From: Crotophaga sulcirostris
Taxonomy: Eukaryota; Chordata; Aves; Cuculiformes; Crotophagidae
Direction: 5' to 3'
NCBI GenBank assembly: GCA_013397455.1
Contig: VYZB01000170.1
Location: 10,900-74,899, forward strand
DNA length: 64,000 nucleotides
Shown: positions 51,909-63,290 of the stretch, piece by piece
Position numbering within the stretch: the first letter of the stretch is position 1
How the letters are laid out: every line of letters begins with the position of its first letter
The notes under the pieces: generated by a model
What the model was told of the DNA's origin: nothing
Databases searched by the model: none
What the model saw: the letters and a program-made list of their open reading frames with translations, nothing else
Program-made: the position numbers and the translations under genes

Positions 51909-54900
51909 GTGAGTGTGGAGTGCTTGGCCCCACGGGGCCTCCTCGCTCGGCCGCTCCGTACCTGCGATGGTTTGTTGAGCAAACCACGTGCAGGTGTTCT
52001 CCGTACCCTCCACGGCGCTTTCCCCCAGCGTCACCGCTCCAGCGTGCTGTGTGCTGGAGAGGAGGATTTAGCCCTGGCTTAGAAACGAGGAGCAGATTCG
52101 CGGAGAGACTCATGCTCCAGCTTTGCGATGGCTGGGGCAAACCTGGAGCAGGGTTACAAACGTGGAGCAGGGTTACAAACCAGTTCAAAACCACCTCCTG
52201 TCTTAAATCCAGCTGCCTGTGCGGATTAGGAAACCTGGGGAGAGCTTCCTGCCCACCCCTCAGAAGCCTCTCTTTTTGAGTAGGAGGTAATTTTCTCCCT
52301 CGCTCAGGTTTTCGGCACCAACAGTGCTTTCCCTGAGCGCAGTGGTGTGGTGTGGTCTAGTGGGATGCTCCATCCGCCAGGCCATGGTGCCCCTTGGGGT
52401 CTGACACAGAGTTAAAATACACCATGGCAGAGACCTGCCCTGGTGAGTGACCCTGGTACCCACAGCCTGGCCACGGCACAGCTGGCTCGGCAGCACCCAC
52501 TGACAGGCAGAGAGACACCCTGAGCTGGAGCACTCCTGAAACGTCCTTCCTGCATGAGCCAGCCCCAAGGAGCATCCTGCACAGCACAGCCTTTTGGGAA
52601 ACCTGCCCCAGGGCCACAGGTTAGAAACACACCCGTGTGTGCTCCATGGGCATTGCCCCTGGCTTTTGTCACCGAGGGAGCAGGTCTGGCAGGTGGTGCT
52701 GTGTGGGCATCAGCACCCTTCTGGTTGACTTTCAATCCTGATCAGTGACACAGGGGCCTTGCAGAGGCTTGTGGGGAGGCTGGTAGCTGCATGGGGGGGC
52801 CAGGAGATGAGGAGAGTGCGGAGAGGGCACTTGTAGAGGCAGGTGGCCTGATCCTGCCTAGTGCTGGCTGATAAAACCCCAGTGGAGACCACCAGGTGGA
52901 GGAACGTATTGCAGAATGGGAGAGGCGAAGCGTATTAAAACACAGAGTAAAATGTTAGATTTTTTGTTTTCTTTTGTTTATGAATTTCATGTTCCAGATA
53001 TTTAACCACAAGGAAATAGAAGCTGAGGCCTTTGATACTGAGTTGGGTTTCAAAGAGATTACATTTTGCCTTCTGTGCTAAATCTGCTACTCGGGTGATG
53101 ATTTAACTCCTCATAGGATGTGATTCATCCTCAGGAAAAACAAGTACCGGGCTGACTGTGCTATGACATGAAAAAAAATAGTTGGGGGGGATGAGAAAGG
53201 AACCTGTTTGCCAAATGCCAGGTCCACTTTTGGAGTGGGATGCTGTTCAGGGCAGCCTTGGGCACATGGAGGGCGAAAAGTCTGGTTTGCATGAGGTTTT
53301 GTTGTTTGGTTGGTGGCAAAGGGCGTTTGCACTGCTGAGAGCTGCTCCAGCATCTGTAGGGTTTGGCATCCTGGAGGAACCTAATCAGCCGTGTTCATTA
53401 GTGACAAACAGAGCAGACAGGTAAAGTGACCACCAGCCCGATGGAGTGGAGAGCAGCACCTCAGAGGGCGTGTGGCTAAGAGGGCTTCTGCTCATCCATT
53501 TGCCTGCCAGAAACTTGTGGAAAGAGCCCCAAAACTTCTCCGAAAGTGCCCAGTCCTCAACCAAAGCTCAGCACATTGGTGAGGGTGGCCTGGTGCAGGA
53601 GGCAGTGGGCAGCAGGGGCTGCAGGCCAGGGATGCTAGGGGTGCTCACGGCGGTGCTGCCGAGCTAGGGTGCCCACGTGTGGGAAGCAGCTTTTCCTCTG
53701 CCAGCTGCTGGGCAGGAGCTGGGCAGAAACGGGCTTTGTTCTCACCGAGTGCTTCGAGAGGAGGAGCTGCAGCCTCTCTGTAATTAGCTGGGATGCCAGT
53801 TGGAGAAGAACCTCCAAGAGTCCAGTCGAGTGAGTTTTGCCCGCGGGAGCCTGGCAGCAGACACCAGCCAGGAGCCTGCGAACCGTGTTGCTCCCCCGCT
53901 CCCGGGGCCGTGACAGCCCCTCCTGGGCCATCCCATGCCTTTTTCCCAAGCCACCCTTCCATCACTGTAATCTTTCATTCCCAGCCATCAGGGACTGATT
54001 CTGCAGTTGCATTAGTTTGCACGTCAGACTCAGTTTGGATGAAGCCAGGAGTGCCCAAGCCCTTTCCTATGCCAATATCTCAGCCCCTGCAGTAACGCCT
54101 GTCGCTTCTGGATGAGCTCCGAGTGTTTTCTTGGCCCTGGGGCAGCTGTGTTCGACTTCAAAGGTTGTTTCGATAGCACTTGGTAGTTTGTTGGTGTGTT
54201 TATACCCACTGACATCTAAGGGGTGGGAGAGGGCTTCTGCCTGGCAGGGTGTAAACAGAGCCCTGCTGCCTCGCCTGCCTTTCCTACAGACAGATCCTGC
54301 AGATTTCGGTCAAGCTGAGACACAACAGCTCCCTGGGCAGCAGAAAGAGAAACCTTCCTCCCCTGCCCAGCTCAAGGGTGCTGTCGTTATTCCTCTTCAG
54401 GGCAGAAACTGTCTTTAGCCCTAAAAAATCCCTGGCATCCACGAGTGCCTTTGCAGGGCACTGCACTTAATGAGAAAGGGCACTTTTTGTGCTTATTAGA
54501 GCTGGAAATAGCTGGTGATGGTCTTAGGCACAGCTCTGTGCAGCCTGGCTGGAGGAGCACAAGCATCTGCATGGGTTTAAGCACCCCAGCACATCCTCCT
54601 CAGGCATCTTGGTTTCCACGTGCAGTTTTAGGCTGGGAGCATCTCTTGGCAGGTTTGCAGAACAAGCTGAGGTGTTTCTGAGCCGTATCCATATGAAAAC
54701 AGTGGGGGTTTCCCTTGCTGGGAGCAACAAGGAACTTCCTGCATAGTTGTTTTACTCTCTCCAGAAAAATTTCCAGCTCCAGGTCTGGTACATGCCCAGT
54801 CCCGGTATGAAACAGCTTTCAAAAGAGGGGTAGGATTGAGCTTTTGGCTTGGTTAAAGATGCTGAGCGTCCTTTCAGGGATGCACTGGGGAAAAGAGTTG

Positions 54901-55399
54901 TTCTGAAGTGTGTACAAGGGCAGAGTAGGTGCTTTCTCTCTGAACACTGAGAGGTTCCCATGCTTGGGCATCCTCCCAGTGCACCCTGCGACTGCGCAGC
55001 CTCTTGTGCACTGCACAGAGAGAAACTCTGACCAGGCTTTAGTTTTTTGGTCTAGTTTTTGGTTTACTTTTGTGCTCTTTTAAGCAACACCACCTGTGCA
55101 ATAGCATCTTCTAATTTTTCAACACACCTCCACGTTTTACATTCTAACAGGATCAACTCAAAGCTGCAGTGTTACTCAGCACCAGGGGTGGAGGGGAGGG
55201 TCAGAGTTGGATCCAGCCTTTGCAGGGAGACCCAGCTTCCCCCAAAATAGAGTCCAAGTCCCGCGTTGCCCCTTGAGCCCAGGGGACACCCTGAGCATCC
55301 CACCAGGCAGAGCTCCTGTGAGTCCCCTTAGCAAAGAGTGTCTTTAGGAAACGCCACGTAGCGGTGGATACTTTATAGACTCTTTCTTCCCGATCCCAG
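51909..55399 (+). other. TCF7: TCF7 intron (3491 bp)
   Basis: GTGAGT...CCCAG intron upstream of the cassette exon. The first about 130 bp is CpG-rich. Relatives such as TCF7L2 can add LVPQ at this exon end through a downstream donor; the sequence here (frame VSVECL) does not encode it. A 19-bp direct repeat lies at 52141-52178. Nothing else was recognised. Confidence 0.83.
52141..52178. repeat. 19-bp tandem duplication
   Basis: ACCTGGAGCAGGGTTACAA followed by ACGTGGAGCAGGGTTACAA in the intron before the cassette exon. Confidence 0.85.
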
Positions 55400-55486
55400 G
55401 CAGAGCCAGTCTGTCTATCCGCTCCCGTCATGTGGATTTAGACAGCCGTATTCGTCAGCGCTTTCTGCTGGGGCTTCTTTCTCCAG
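55400..55486 (+). CDS. TCF7: TCF7 cassette exon homologous to the alternatively spliced LEF1/TCF7L2 exon
   Basis: 87-nt exon, phase 2 at both ends, so it can be included or skipped without changing frame. Acceptor TTTCTTCCCGATCCCAG ends at 55399; donor CAG|GTGAGT is consensus. It encodes QSQSVYPLPSCGFRQPYSSA, then LSAGASFS and AG of an Arg codon. The GFRQPY core and the position match the LEF1 segment QGQPVYPITGGFRQPYP and its TCF7L2 counterpart, an exon known to be alternatively spliced in LEF1. The usual human TCF7 protein, as I recall it, runs from W straight to FTHPSLMLGSG without it. A second AG at 55402-55403 would shift frame, so the upstream AG is preferred. Inclusion in transcripts is inferred; the open frame, symmetric phases and strong sites support function. 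Confidence 0.85.
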
Positions 55487-57374
55487 GTGAGTACGAGCTG
55501 TGTGAGACAGGGCAGCAGCTCAGCTGGTCTCACCGCTTGCAGTGTGTGCAGTAGGAGCTTGCAGCAGACCACGGCCACCCAGGGACGGCCACGCACCTTC
55601 CCCAGGGCAGCTGTGAGAAGGGAAGGAGCCTTTAGGCAGTGCCTGGTCCAAAGAGCAGTCAGAGGAATATTGAGCATCCTGGGAAGATGCATAAGGATTC
55701 AGTTTTAATCAGTAGAAGTCGAAACAAAGCCAGAAACCTCTGCCTTCAGCCTAGCCTTGGGAAAAGGGGGTGAAATCCGCTGCTCAGGATTTTGCTCCTT
55801 GTCACTAACCCTAATCCTGAATATATCCCTGCCACCACCACCGCTGAGTTTTGCTCTGCAGAGAGTGATCCTTTTTACGTGGTCTCAGCCTTAAAAGCAG
55901 GACAGACAGCGGGCAGCAATTTGCTGTCCTCCCTGAGATGTAAGCAGAGCTCCTGCCTCCCCCATCCCATCATCAGGCAGCCCCTGCGCAAGGGAGGGGT
56001 TCGGCAGGAGTTGGCCACATCACTGCCCTCCTGCTTCCTCCAGTGAGGACTTGGCCCTGTGGCACAACCAACCTTAAATATGCAGCAAGTTGAGCCCCAC
56101 GGCACAGCCCTGGACAATTTGTGCTGCAAGCTTATGGTCAGCCAGGACCAAATGTTGCCCACTGTAAATATACCCAGACCCCAGTGATGTCCTGGTGAGC
56201 AAAATACATCCCCTGTGGATGGAAATCACAGCCCCTCTGGGTGTGCTGGTGGGCAAAGCCCCCCCAGTGCTCCAGCGAGGGCAGCAGCACCACGGGACTG
56301 CCTGTGTGTGCTCTGTGTGCTCTGCACCAGCTTTTGCTTCTGCTTCGTGTTGTCCTGAAGAGCTGTTAGTGGAGGATTCCTGCAGGAAAACCATGCAAAC
56401 CCTTATCCATGCAAACCCTTATCCATGCAAAAAGCCTCAATCCATGCCAACCCTTATCCCTGCAGCAGAGGCAAGGGAGTGCTGCCAGCCCTCCTCACTC
56501 TCCAAGGCATCGCTCTGCCCAACCTCGAAGGTGAAGGCCAGAGAGGAGCTCACAGTTCCCTGCAGAGACCCAGCAGCCTCCCTGAGCCCAGTGCAGGAGC
56601 TCCTGCTCGCAGGATGTTGGGGTGGATTTTGCAGCGCTGCTGCAGCCGAGAAAATACACCTGGTCAGATAAGGATCAGCCTGTGCTGGTGGATTAAATTA
56701 AACAGCTTTTCTTTTCGTGCCAGCATATCTAATGAACTGTTCATCTCCCATGGGCAATTCTGCCATCTCAAGGTGCAGTCATAAAGTGGCAAGCTTGGCA
56801 AAGCCAACTGCGCTGGCTTTACCCTCTAAAACTCTGGAGAGAGCTAATGAGGCTTGAAAGCTCGCAAGACCTCTCGTGATCTCAGTCCCGTGTTGGTGGA
56901 GAACATTGCTTAGGCAAGGTGCACCTCCTACAGTTGCCGTTTGGTTCATGTTTAGGCTTATGCTGTTTCTGTTAAAAGAAAGGTGCGGGGTGGTCCTAAT
57001 CTCTCCCATCCAAACCCTGGGTTGAGTTTGTTGTTCCTTTCTGCAGTGCTAATAAGATATTGTAACAACAGAGACCTGAGTAGCTGAAACCACCGGTTGA
57101 AAGCGCCCTTGATCTCGGGCAGGCTGGTTCCCACTGCAGGCTGGTTTCCTCACAGCAGCACCCGGACCCTTTCTGTCTGCGTGGCGGGGTCACCCAGGGG
57201 TGGTGGGCACTGCCTGCCCCACACCAGCCTGGCAGCACCTGCAGGTTTGCTTTCCGTGTCCTCCGCTTACCGTCTGCTTCTGCCACGTCAGAGCAGCCCT
57301 GCAAGAGCCGCGCCGCCCCGGCTGCCCCGGCATCCCGAGCCTCCCCGGCGCGGCTCATCCGCTCTCCGTTGCAG
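55487..57374 (+). other. TCF7: TCF7 intron (1888 bp)
   Basis: GTGAGT...TGCAG intron downstream of the cassette exon. It contains a 16-bp tandem repeat at 56391-56457 and a GC/CpG-rich pyrimidine-poor stretch at about 57290-57360. No SxxSS-type extension, as known from TCF7L2, is encoded at either border. Confidence 0.85.
56391..56457. repeat. 16-bp tandem repeat, about four imperfect copies
   Basis: CCATGCAAACCCTTAT at 56391 and 56407, a decayed 19-bp copy at 56423, and CCATGCCAACCCTTAT at 56442. Lies in the intron downstream of the cassette exon. Confidence 0.88.
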
Positions 57375-57485
57375 GTTCACCCACCCGCTGATGCTGGGCT
57401 CTGGCATGCACACCACGGGCATCCCGCACCCTGCCATCGTGCCCCACTCCGGCAAGCAAGAGATGGAGCACTATGACCGAAACAT
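57375..57485 (+). CDS. TCF7: TCF7 exon: FTHPLMLGSG / IPHPAIVP linker before the HMG box
   Basis: 111-nt exon, phase 2 in and out. Acceptor CTCTCCGTTGCAG ends at 57374; donor AT|GTAAGT is near-perfect. It reads FTHPLMLGSGMHTTGIPHPA, then IVPHSGKQEMEHYDRN and AT of a Met codon. It matches the human TCF7 segment FTHPSLMLGSG, IPHPAIVPPSGKQE, FDRN (recalled), which is one of the clearest marks of TCF7 rather than LEF1. HTTGIPHPAIV is also shared with LEF1. The linker joins the central repressor region to the HMG box. The first base completes Trp when the cassette exon is skipped, or Arg when it is included. The preceding about 190 bp is GC-rich (CGCGCCGCCCCGGC around 57310). Confidence 0.94.
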
Positions 57486-57750
57486 GTAAGTTGGGAGTAT
57501 GGGCTAACCCCAAGGGTTGGTGCCTTCATGTCCATTTCATTTTATTTAATGCTTGCACGGGGCGGGCAGGGTGGATGAGCACCGAGCTCTGGCAACAATG
57601 CACATCCAAGGTGCAGATCTCACGTCCCCCGTCTGCCTGCGCCGTTGGGTGGGTTTGGTGTCAAGTCTTCTGCTGAGCTTGGTGCCATCAAGCAGCCAGG
57701 CTGGAGGGTGGCTCTGCCGCTGACGGCTCCTCTTTTTGGTCTCACCTAAG

Positions 57751-57913
57751 GAAACCTCAACCAGAACCAAAGAGAGAGAAGGAAGCCAAGAAGCCCACTA
57801 TCAAGAAGCCCCTGAATGCTTTCATGTTGTATATGAAAGAAATGCGGGCAAAAGTCATCGCCGAATGCACCCTGAAGGAGAGCGCTGCTATCAACCAGAT
57901 CTTGGGAAGGAGG
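57751..57913 (+). CDS. TCF7: TCF7 exon: N-terminal half of the HMG box
   Basis: 163-nt exon, phase 2 in, phase 0 out. The acceptor is the slightly unusual CACCTAAG ending at 57750; the donor is AGG|GTAAGA. It encodes [16 protein letters not shown], then the start of the HMG box [20 protein letters not shown] and [18 protein letters not shown]. These are HMG helices 1 and 2, which bind the minor groove and bend DNA at WWCAAAG sites. The lysine-rich lead-in [10 protein letters not shown] and the VIAEC variant identify TCF7. The exon ends at the GRR|W junction, the conserved intron position inside TCF/LEF HMG boxes. The flanking introns are short (265 and 216 bp). Confidence 0.97.
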
Positions 57914-58129
57914 GTAAGAGCACGTGGGGCTCAGCACCATCATCCCAGGGCAGCATCCCTGTCCCTTGCAGCTGCTCCTAAGCACCTAACAGGCATCTGC
58001 TTGCAGAACTGGGTGCTCTTACCCTTTAAGCCTGCAGTGTCAGCTGTGCCCCAGAGCAGGGTGGCTGTGGTGGGGATGGGCTGAGAGGGGACATCAGGCC
58101 ACATCTCACTCCTGGTCTTGTCCTTGCAG

Positions 58130-58237
58130 TGGCACGCGCTGTCCCGGGAGGAGCAGGCCAAGTACTACGAACTGGCTCGCAAGGAACGGCAGCTCCACAT
58201 GCAGCTCTACCCAGGCTGGTCTGCCAGAGACAACTAC
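58130..58237 (+). CDS. TCF7: TCF7 exon: C-terminal half of the HMG box
   Basis: 108-nt exon, phase 0 at both ends, 36 codons. Acceptor TTGTCCTTGCAG ends at 58129; donor TAC|GTGAGT. It encodes [20 protein letters not shown] followed by [16 protein letters not shown], the third helix and C-terminal strap of the HMG box. The residues agree with those I recall for human TCF7 and LEF1, as expected for the most constrained part of the protein. TCF7L1 differs here (WHNLSREE, HSQLYPTW). It is separated from the first HMG exon by only 216 bp. Confidence 0.97.
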
Positions 58238-61171
58238 GTGAGTGGCTGCCGTGGCTCCGGTCCCCTCCCCGTGGCATGGCCAGAAATGATCCAGGGGGGT
58301 CTGACAACTGGTGTTTGCCAAACATCCCACCTGTCCCTGGTAGCGGCGTTCCTGATGGCACAATACCCATAGAAATTCACATTTGGAGAATATTCTGGAT
58401 ATTCTCTTGGCTGTTTCTCATTCATATGGATGGCATGAGCAGGTGCTGGGTGAGGAGCAGCACATAGCAGTGGTTCTCAGCAATAAGAACTAGTGCAGAG
58501 GACCCTGAGACATCCCCAGTGTTGGGGTCAGGTGTTCCTGTAGCCAGAGAGCTCTCAGTGGAAGGGAAAGGGAAGCCCCAGCCTTGGTCTTCCTCAGTTT
58601 TGGCTGCTGTGAGGTACACTGGCACAGCAGTCGATGCCAAAGCAATGCCCAAGGTGTGAGCAGAGAAAATTGGTTTTTATAGAGAGCTGACTTGACTCTA
58701 TGCCTAAAATAGTGGCTCTGTTTGGAAGGGGCTGCAGAGGACTCTCTTTCGGAGAAGCAGAGGCAGCTCCTGGGCTGGCCAAAGGGGCAAAGCTGCTTCA
58801 CAGCTCATGGTGGTAGGGTGAGCGGTTGGGAAGCCTCCGGGCTACTCCATGGCACATTTAAAGGTTACTCTTAAAACAAAAATCATTTCCTTTAGCTGTA
58901 TTAATCACTTCAGCTGCACCGTGTTAAACGAGGTTGCATAGGTGTTGTGGTGCCCCAGAAGCAAGGGATACACTCTGGGTCTTTTCTAGTGGCTTCCTCA
59001 GCTGTTTTGATCTTCCATGCCTAATGAGCTCGTTAGAGACCTGAAGCAAAGCACACCTAAGTCTTCAGATGTCTGTCTATCCACTTGAGGGCTCTGCCCT
59101 TTGATCTAAGGCTCTGTCATTTCCCTCGCAGCTGCTTTTTTTCCCCTGGGAGTCGCACAGCGAGCACCCATCCAGCCCACCTTGACCCAAGCCCTCCTTC
59201 CAGAAAGCCCAAACTCCACCGAGGGCAAGAAAACACCCTTAAACAGATTTAAAAAAAAAAAAAAAGAAAAAGAAAAACCACAAAAGGGAAAAAAAAACAG
59301 GAGGCAGAGGTGATGCAGAAAAAGCAGAGGTTACAGGAAGCCCCAGCCCATCCCGGCCTCCTTGCAAGTGCAGACCAGGAGCTCAGCATCCATAGGCAGC
59401 TTTGCAGGATCAGTGCTGGATGCTGCTGCCCCAAGGTCACCCTTAGAGAAACTGAGGCAGCACTAAAAGTTCTGCTTTGGTTTCTCTAAGGGCAGCTCTG
59501 GAGAGAGGCAGGATTGGTGGTTGCACATCTGGCGGGCAGCAGCATCTGGCAAGCAAGGCAACATCTTCCTCCAAGACCAAGCACATCCCCCATGGAAATC
59601 TTAATCCCATAGTATCCTTCATCTTGGCAAAGGCTGGTTCCTTTCTCCAGAAGATGATGGGCGCCAAAGGTCCACATTGGCTTTCCCAGCATGGCAAGCA
59701 GTTGCTTCAGGTCTTGTAGTTATTGCAAGAGATGCTTTTCTCTTTGGAGCTTGAGCAGGGGGGAGGAATGTAGGTCACTTCTGCAGCACGTGATGCAGAT
59801 ATCGGGCAGGAAATACAGTTGCTCCCACACTGAAGAAAAAGCTCACCGCAGCTTGGAGCTTTCCACCTTCACTCAAACCACAAGAAGTCATATAAAAAGT
59901 CACGGGTGAAAGGCAGCCCTGTGAGCTGCCTGCTCCACACAGGCCAGATTTGCTCCTGCACTGCTGTGCCCTTATTAATAAGCTAATTAGGAGATGAGGG
60001 GAGTCGTTCCCTGTTGTGAATCAGAGGCAATTTGGGGATAAAATTGGGTTTTCTTGCTAGTGAGAGAAGAAAACAGAAGCATGAGAGATGGGTCCAGAGT
60101 TGCAAAAGCACTGAAATAAGTGTTATTTAAAAATATATTTCTAGGAATTTCCTAAAACTTTCTTTCCTGGTTGAAAACAAGGCTGCTCCTCTTGGTAACA
60201 CATCAGGGAGTAGTTTGTGTTCAGGTGTAAGGCACCACATTAAAGTGCATATTGGAAATAGGGAAGGTGCTAAAATGGGCCAAGTGCCTTGTAGAAACAT
60301 TAAGAGGGAGGAGAAACAAGAAGAGGCCAGGAGGATCAGCTGTTGATCATACTGCCTTCATTGTATGCCATAAATCTTGTTTAATTCTATTCATCTGGTT
60401 AAATAGATTATATAAATTACCTGTTAATCGATTAATTCAAGTGATAACAAGTGGGGTTCCCAGGTGAGATGCATCAGGATGGACTGAGGAGGAGTGGTGG
60501 GAGTTGGCAGGGGTGCTGAGCAGTGCAGACACGGGAGCTGGGTTTGTTGTGGTTGGTTTGCATCCCCTGGTGTTTTCTCTTGTGCCTCCTTCAGTCAGGG
60601 TCGCGGCTGTGCTTGTAGCGCGGTTGTGGACCCCTAAACCAGAGGGGAGCAGTGTGTTGGGAAGAAGGACCGGGCAGGAGGGGTGATGGCAGGAATGTGG
60701 TTGCCATCTCCTCTGAGTTCCTGTTGCTGTTCCTGCAGGTCTCAGGCAGTGGTTTGGGATGAGACAAAATGCCAGAGGTGTTGGGTCTGGGATACTGGGA
60801 ATGAGGGGCTGTTCCTGAGAAAGGGTACCTGCCCAGAGGGATTTGTGCTGTGTGAAAGGCACGAGTGCAAACACAAATTTGGGAGTTGCTTTGAGATTTG
60901 CTCCTGGCTCTTCCCAGGAGCAGTGGACTGGGTGGTTGGGGGAAGGAAAGGGCCCACGTGGATAGACCTGAGCAGGTCCCCTTGCAGTGGTTCCTGGTTC
61001 ATCTCCCCCTGGAACAGCAGAGCCAGCAGCACCGCGGTTGTTGCAAATGACCTGGCCACTCACCTGGGCAGCAGAAGCCTTCCCCATGGCCTGATCCAGC
61101 CCCAAAAACCCTGAACAGCACCCTTGGTCTCCTGGGAGCACGGACTTACAGCCTTTCCTTTGATTTCCCAG
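58238..61171 (+). other. TCF7: TCF7 intron (2934 bp) after the HMG box
   Basis: GTGAGT...CCCAG intron. It holds an A-rich run at 59251-59298 and otherwise unique DNA. A long antisense open frame covers 60437-61207 but has no recognisable similarity and crosses the next exon, so it is not called. Confidence 0.85.
59251..59298. repeat. A-rich low-complexity run
   Basis: Runs of A broken by single G and by CCACAAAAGGG. No processed pseudogene is recognisable immediately upstream. Confidence 0.85.
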
Positions 61172-61220
61172 GGGAAAAAGAAGAGACGAACGCGGGAAAA
61201 GCAGCAAGATTCCACCTCAG
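61172..61220 (+). CDS. TCF7: TCF7 exon: basic tail / nuclear-localisation signal
   Basis: 49-nt exon, phase 0 in, phase 1 out. Acceptor TTTGATTTCCCAG ends at 61171; donor CAG|GTAAAC. It encodes GKKKRRTREKQQDSTS plus the first base of the next codon. KKKRR is the basic tail that extends DNA contact beyond the HMG box and serves as the nuclear-localisation signal in the family. Human TCF7 has GKKKRRSREKHQESTT at this point (recalled). This is the hub of TCF7 C-terminal alternative splicing: the next exon decides whether the tail is short (B-type) or carries the C-clamp (E-type). If the intron were retained, the frame would continue about 19 codons into it and stop at about 61276. Confidence 0.93.
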
Positions 61221-63290
61221 GTAAACAAACGCGTGCGGCTCGGGGCTGTCCCTTCCGTTCTGCTCAGAGGGGATAATCCAAAGGCAAAGCTGGTGTCGTG
61301 TTTTACCATGTTTTCTTTTGTTCTCCTGAACACACTGGGTTTTCTAAAAATGTGGTAAATTAACATTTTGTGACTTTTTCATGACACATTCAAATTAGAA
61401 CACAGGTAGCTTGTGAAAATGGAAAATAGGAGGTTTTGGCGAGCGTGTAACTTCAAATAAGTTATCACCAAACTTGATCTATTCAAAACATCCAGGGTGA
61501 GTGTCCCTGTCAGCCCTACAGATACCATTAATTAAAGCAAACTCCTCTCAGCTGCCTCACTGCTACGTGTGGGACTGAATGCAGTGACAGGATTGAAGAT
61601 CACCCATGGGACTCCCCCAAATTTGGGGTTCATTTCAAAGCAACCTTGAGTTCAGGCAAAGTCATATAAAAACCAGTACCAGCTGCCTCCCTGTTCCACA
61701 CTGTTTGTTAGAAAAGGACCTTTTGACAGATCTCAGCTGGTGACACACACATTCCCATCACCCAAGGCTATTCCTGCGCTGGTTTCTGAAGTATTTCTGC
61801 CATATCAGGAATAAATATCTGTGCCACTGAACATTCTTTATATAACAACAAGGGACTGGCCGTGCCCACTATGGCATCATGTACTCATGATGTTGGACAG
61901 CCTGTTTTTTTCAGTGTGTCCATTCTGTGATTGCCTGTAGACTTGCAGAGAGCTTTTCCCACTCTCCAGCCTACCAGGTCATTACTGCTCAGTGCCCTTC
62001 TTTATCATCTGGCTGACAGTTTCATCCAAAAGTAGACTTCTGGCTTTCCAAACAGCTCATCAGTTCTCTCCCCGTCCATAGGGAGGGTGCCAGGTCAGCC
62101 AGCTGCTCCCCTGGCCTTGCACAGCCACACAAAGACCCGTCACACCTGAGCTGGGAACCCCAAAGTGCACAGCTGGCTGCATCTGGGCAGTTCAGTTGTT
62201 GGTTAGGATGTGGGAGTCCAGCTCTGAGGTTATTGCTGGAGATCACAGGTCCATGCAACCAGAATCTCGCAGCCTGCATTAATTCATCAAGTTCAGGTTT
62301 ATCGTTATTTTAATGAATTGCTGTTGGGTGACCTCTTTGAATTGTCCATGATAAGTAATTCCATGAGTGTGTCTCAGTAATCTCTTCAGTTTAGTTAACA
62401 CTGTTGATCCCATTATTTGGTAGCTAGACTGATAAGGGGAATGCAAGCTTTTAGGTTTATATAGAGAATTTATGCGTTTATATATAAATATATAAGACAT
62501 ATGTGTGTCTTGTCTGATACAAAAAATAATAATTCCACCCATTCTGGACTGACAAAACAACTGCTGGTCATACACAATAGCAGACACAGGTGGTGGCTGA
62601 AAGAGGGGGGGAGAGTGAATCCAGCACAGAAATGTGCTGTTCAAACCCTATTTGCAGCACAGAGTGAAAAATCAGGTGCCTGCAAGCATCCTAATGAGCC
62701 TCACAATTATACAGTAAAACTGCAGCGTTTTAGGAAAAACCATGGAGAACAGCTTTTCCATGAAAACTGGAAGGGGAATGGTGGGGTACAGAATAGAATA
62801 ACCCAGGCCTGGGTCTCCTTGGTGCTACCTCTGCTTTCAGCCTGCTTCTGCAACGTTTCCTCCTCTTCTTTTCCGTGCCCAGTCTGAGCCCGCGGGCAGC
62901 CCCTGCTCAGCCGCTGCTGGAAGGGCAGGGAGCAGGTAAGGCTGCAGACGAGGGAGGCAGGCAGCACCTCTGGGATTTGGCAGCTTTTCCAAACTTCAGA
63001 AATTTGAAGAGCTGTGGATTTCCCCATAATTTCCTGGAGCTGAGGCCATTGTCCAAACCTCCTCCTTCTCCAGCTGCCAGCAGTGATCCCTGAGATTTGC
63101 CTAACGATCACTTTTTTCCAGGAGAAGCGGTGCCTGCGCCGGTCTGGTGCGGAAAAACCATCGCATTGCAGTCTGTCAGTCGTGTGTTGAAAGTAGCTAA
63201 AATGATGTTGCCTCTTTTCTTCCTCCTGCTCCTCCTCCTCTTTGTGCCTCTGCCTTGCCCATTCTCCGCCACGCATGCTTCTGTGTTCAG
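61221..63290 (+). other. TCF7: TCF7 intron (2070 bp) in the alternative-tail region
   Basis: GTAAAC...TTCAG intron between the basic-tail exon and the C-clamp exon. Mammalian TCF7 uses alternative terminal exons in this part of the gene. One candidate with strong splice sites is listed at 62883-62935. No sequence resembling the human tail GGKRNAFGTYPEK was recognised. An AT-rich run (TATATAAATATATAA) lies near 62480. Confidence 0.75.
62883..62935 (+). other. TCF7: Candidate alternative exon of TCF7 (unproven)
   Basis: A pyrimidine-rich acceptor (TTTCCTCCTCTTCTTTTCCGTGCCCAG, ending 62882) and a strong donor (CAG|GTAAGG, 62936) bracket 53 nt. Spliced after the basic-tail exon (phase 1) it would add Val and then a stop codon, giving a short-tailed isoform without C-clamp. 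Mammalian TCF7 makes such short tails from alternative exons, but I see no clear homology to them, so this could be a decoy. Confidence 0.3.

Noticed and set aside
55404..55486. Alternative acceptor 4 nt downstream (CAGGCAG) for the cassette exon
   Set aside because: It gives 83 nt and breaks the frame with both neighbours; the upstream AG gives an 87-nt phase 2/2 exon.
60683..61114. 143-codon Cys/Trp-rich + strand frame
   Set aside because: No family resemblance, lies within an intron, and lacks matching splice sites in the TCF7 frame.
60437..61207. 256-codon open frame on the minus strand
   Set aside because: It runs antisense through intron and a real TCF7 exon, is Pro/Ser/Gly-rich low-information sequence, and has no recognisable domain. 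GC-rich DNA gives such frames by chance.
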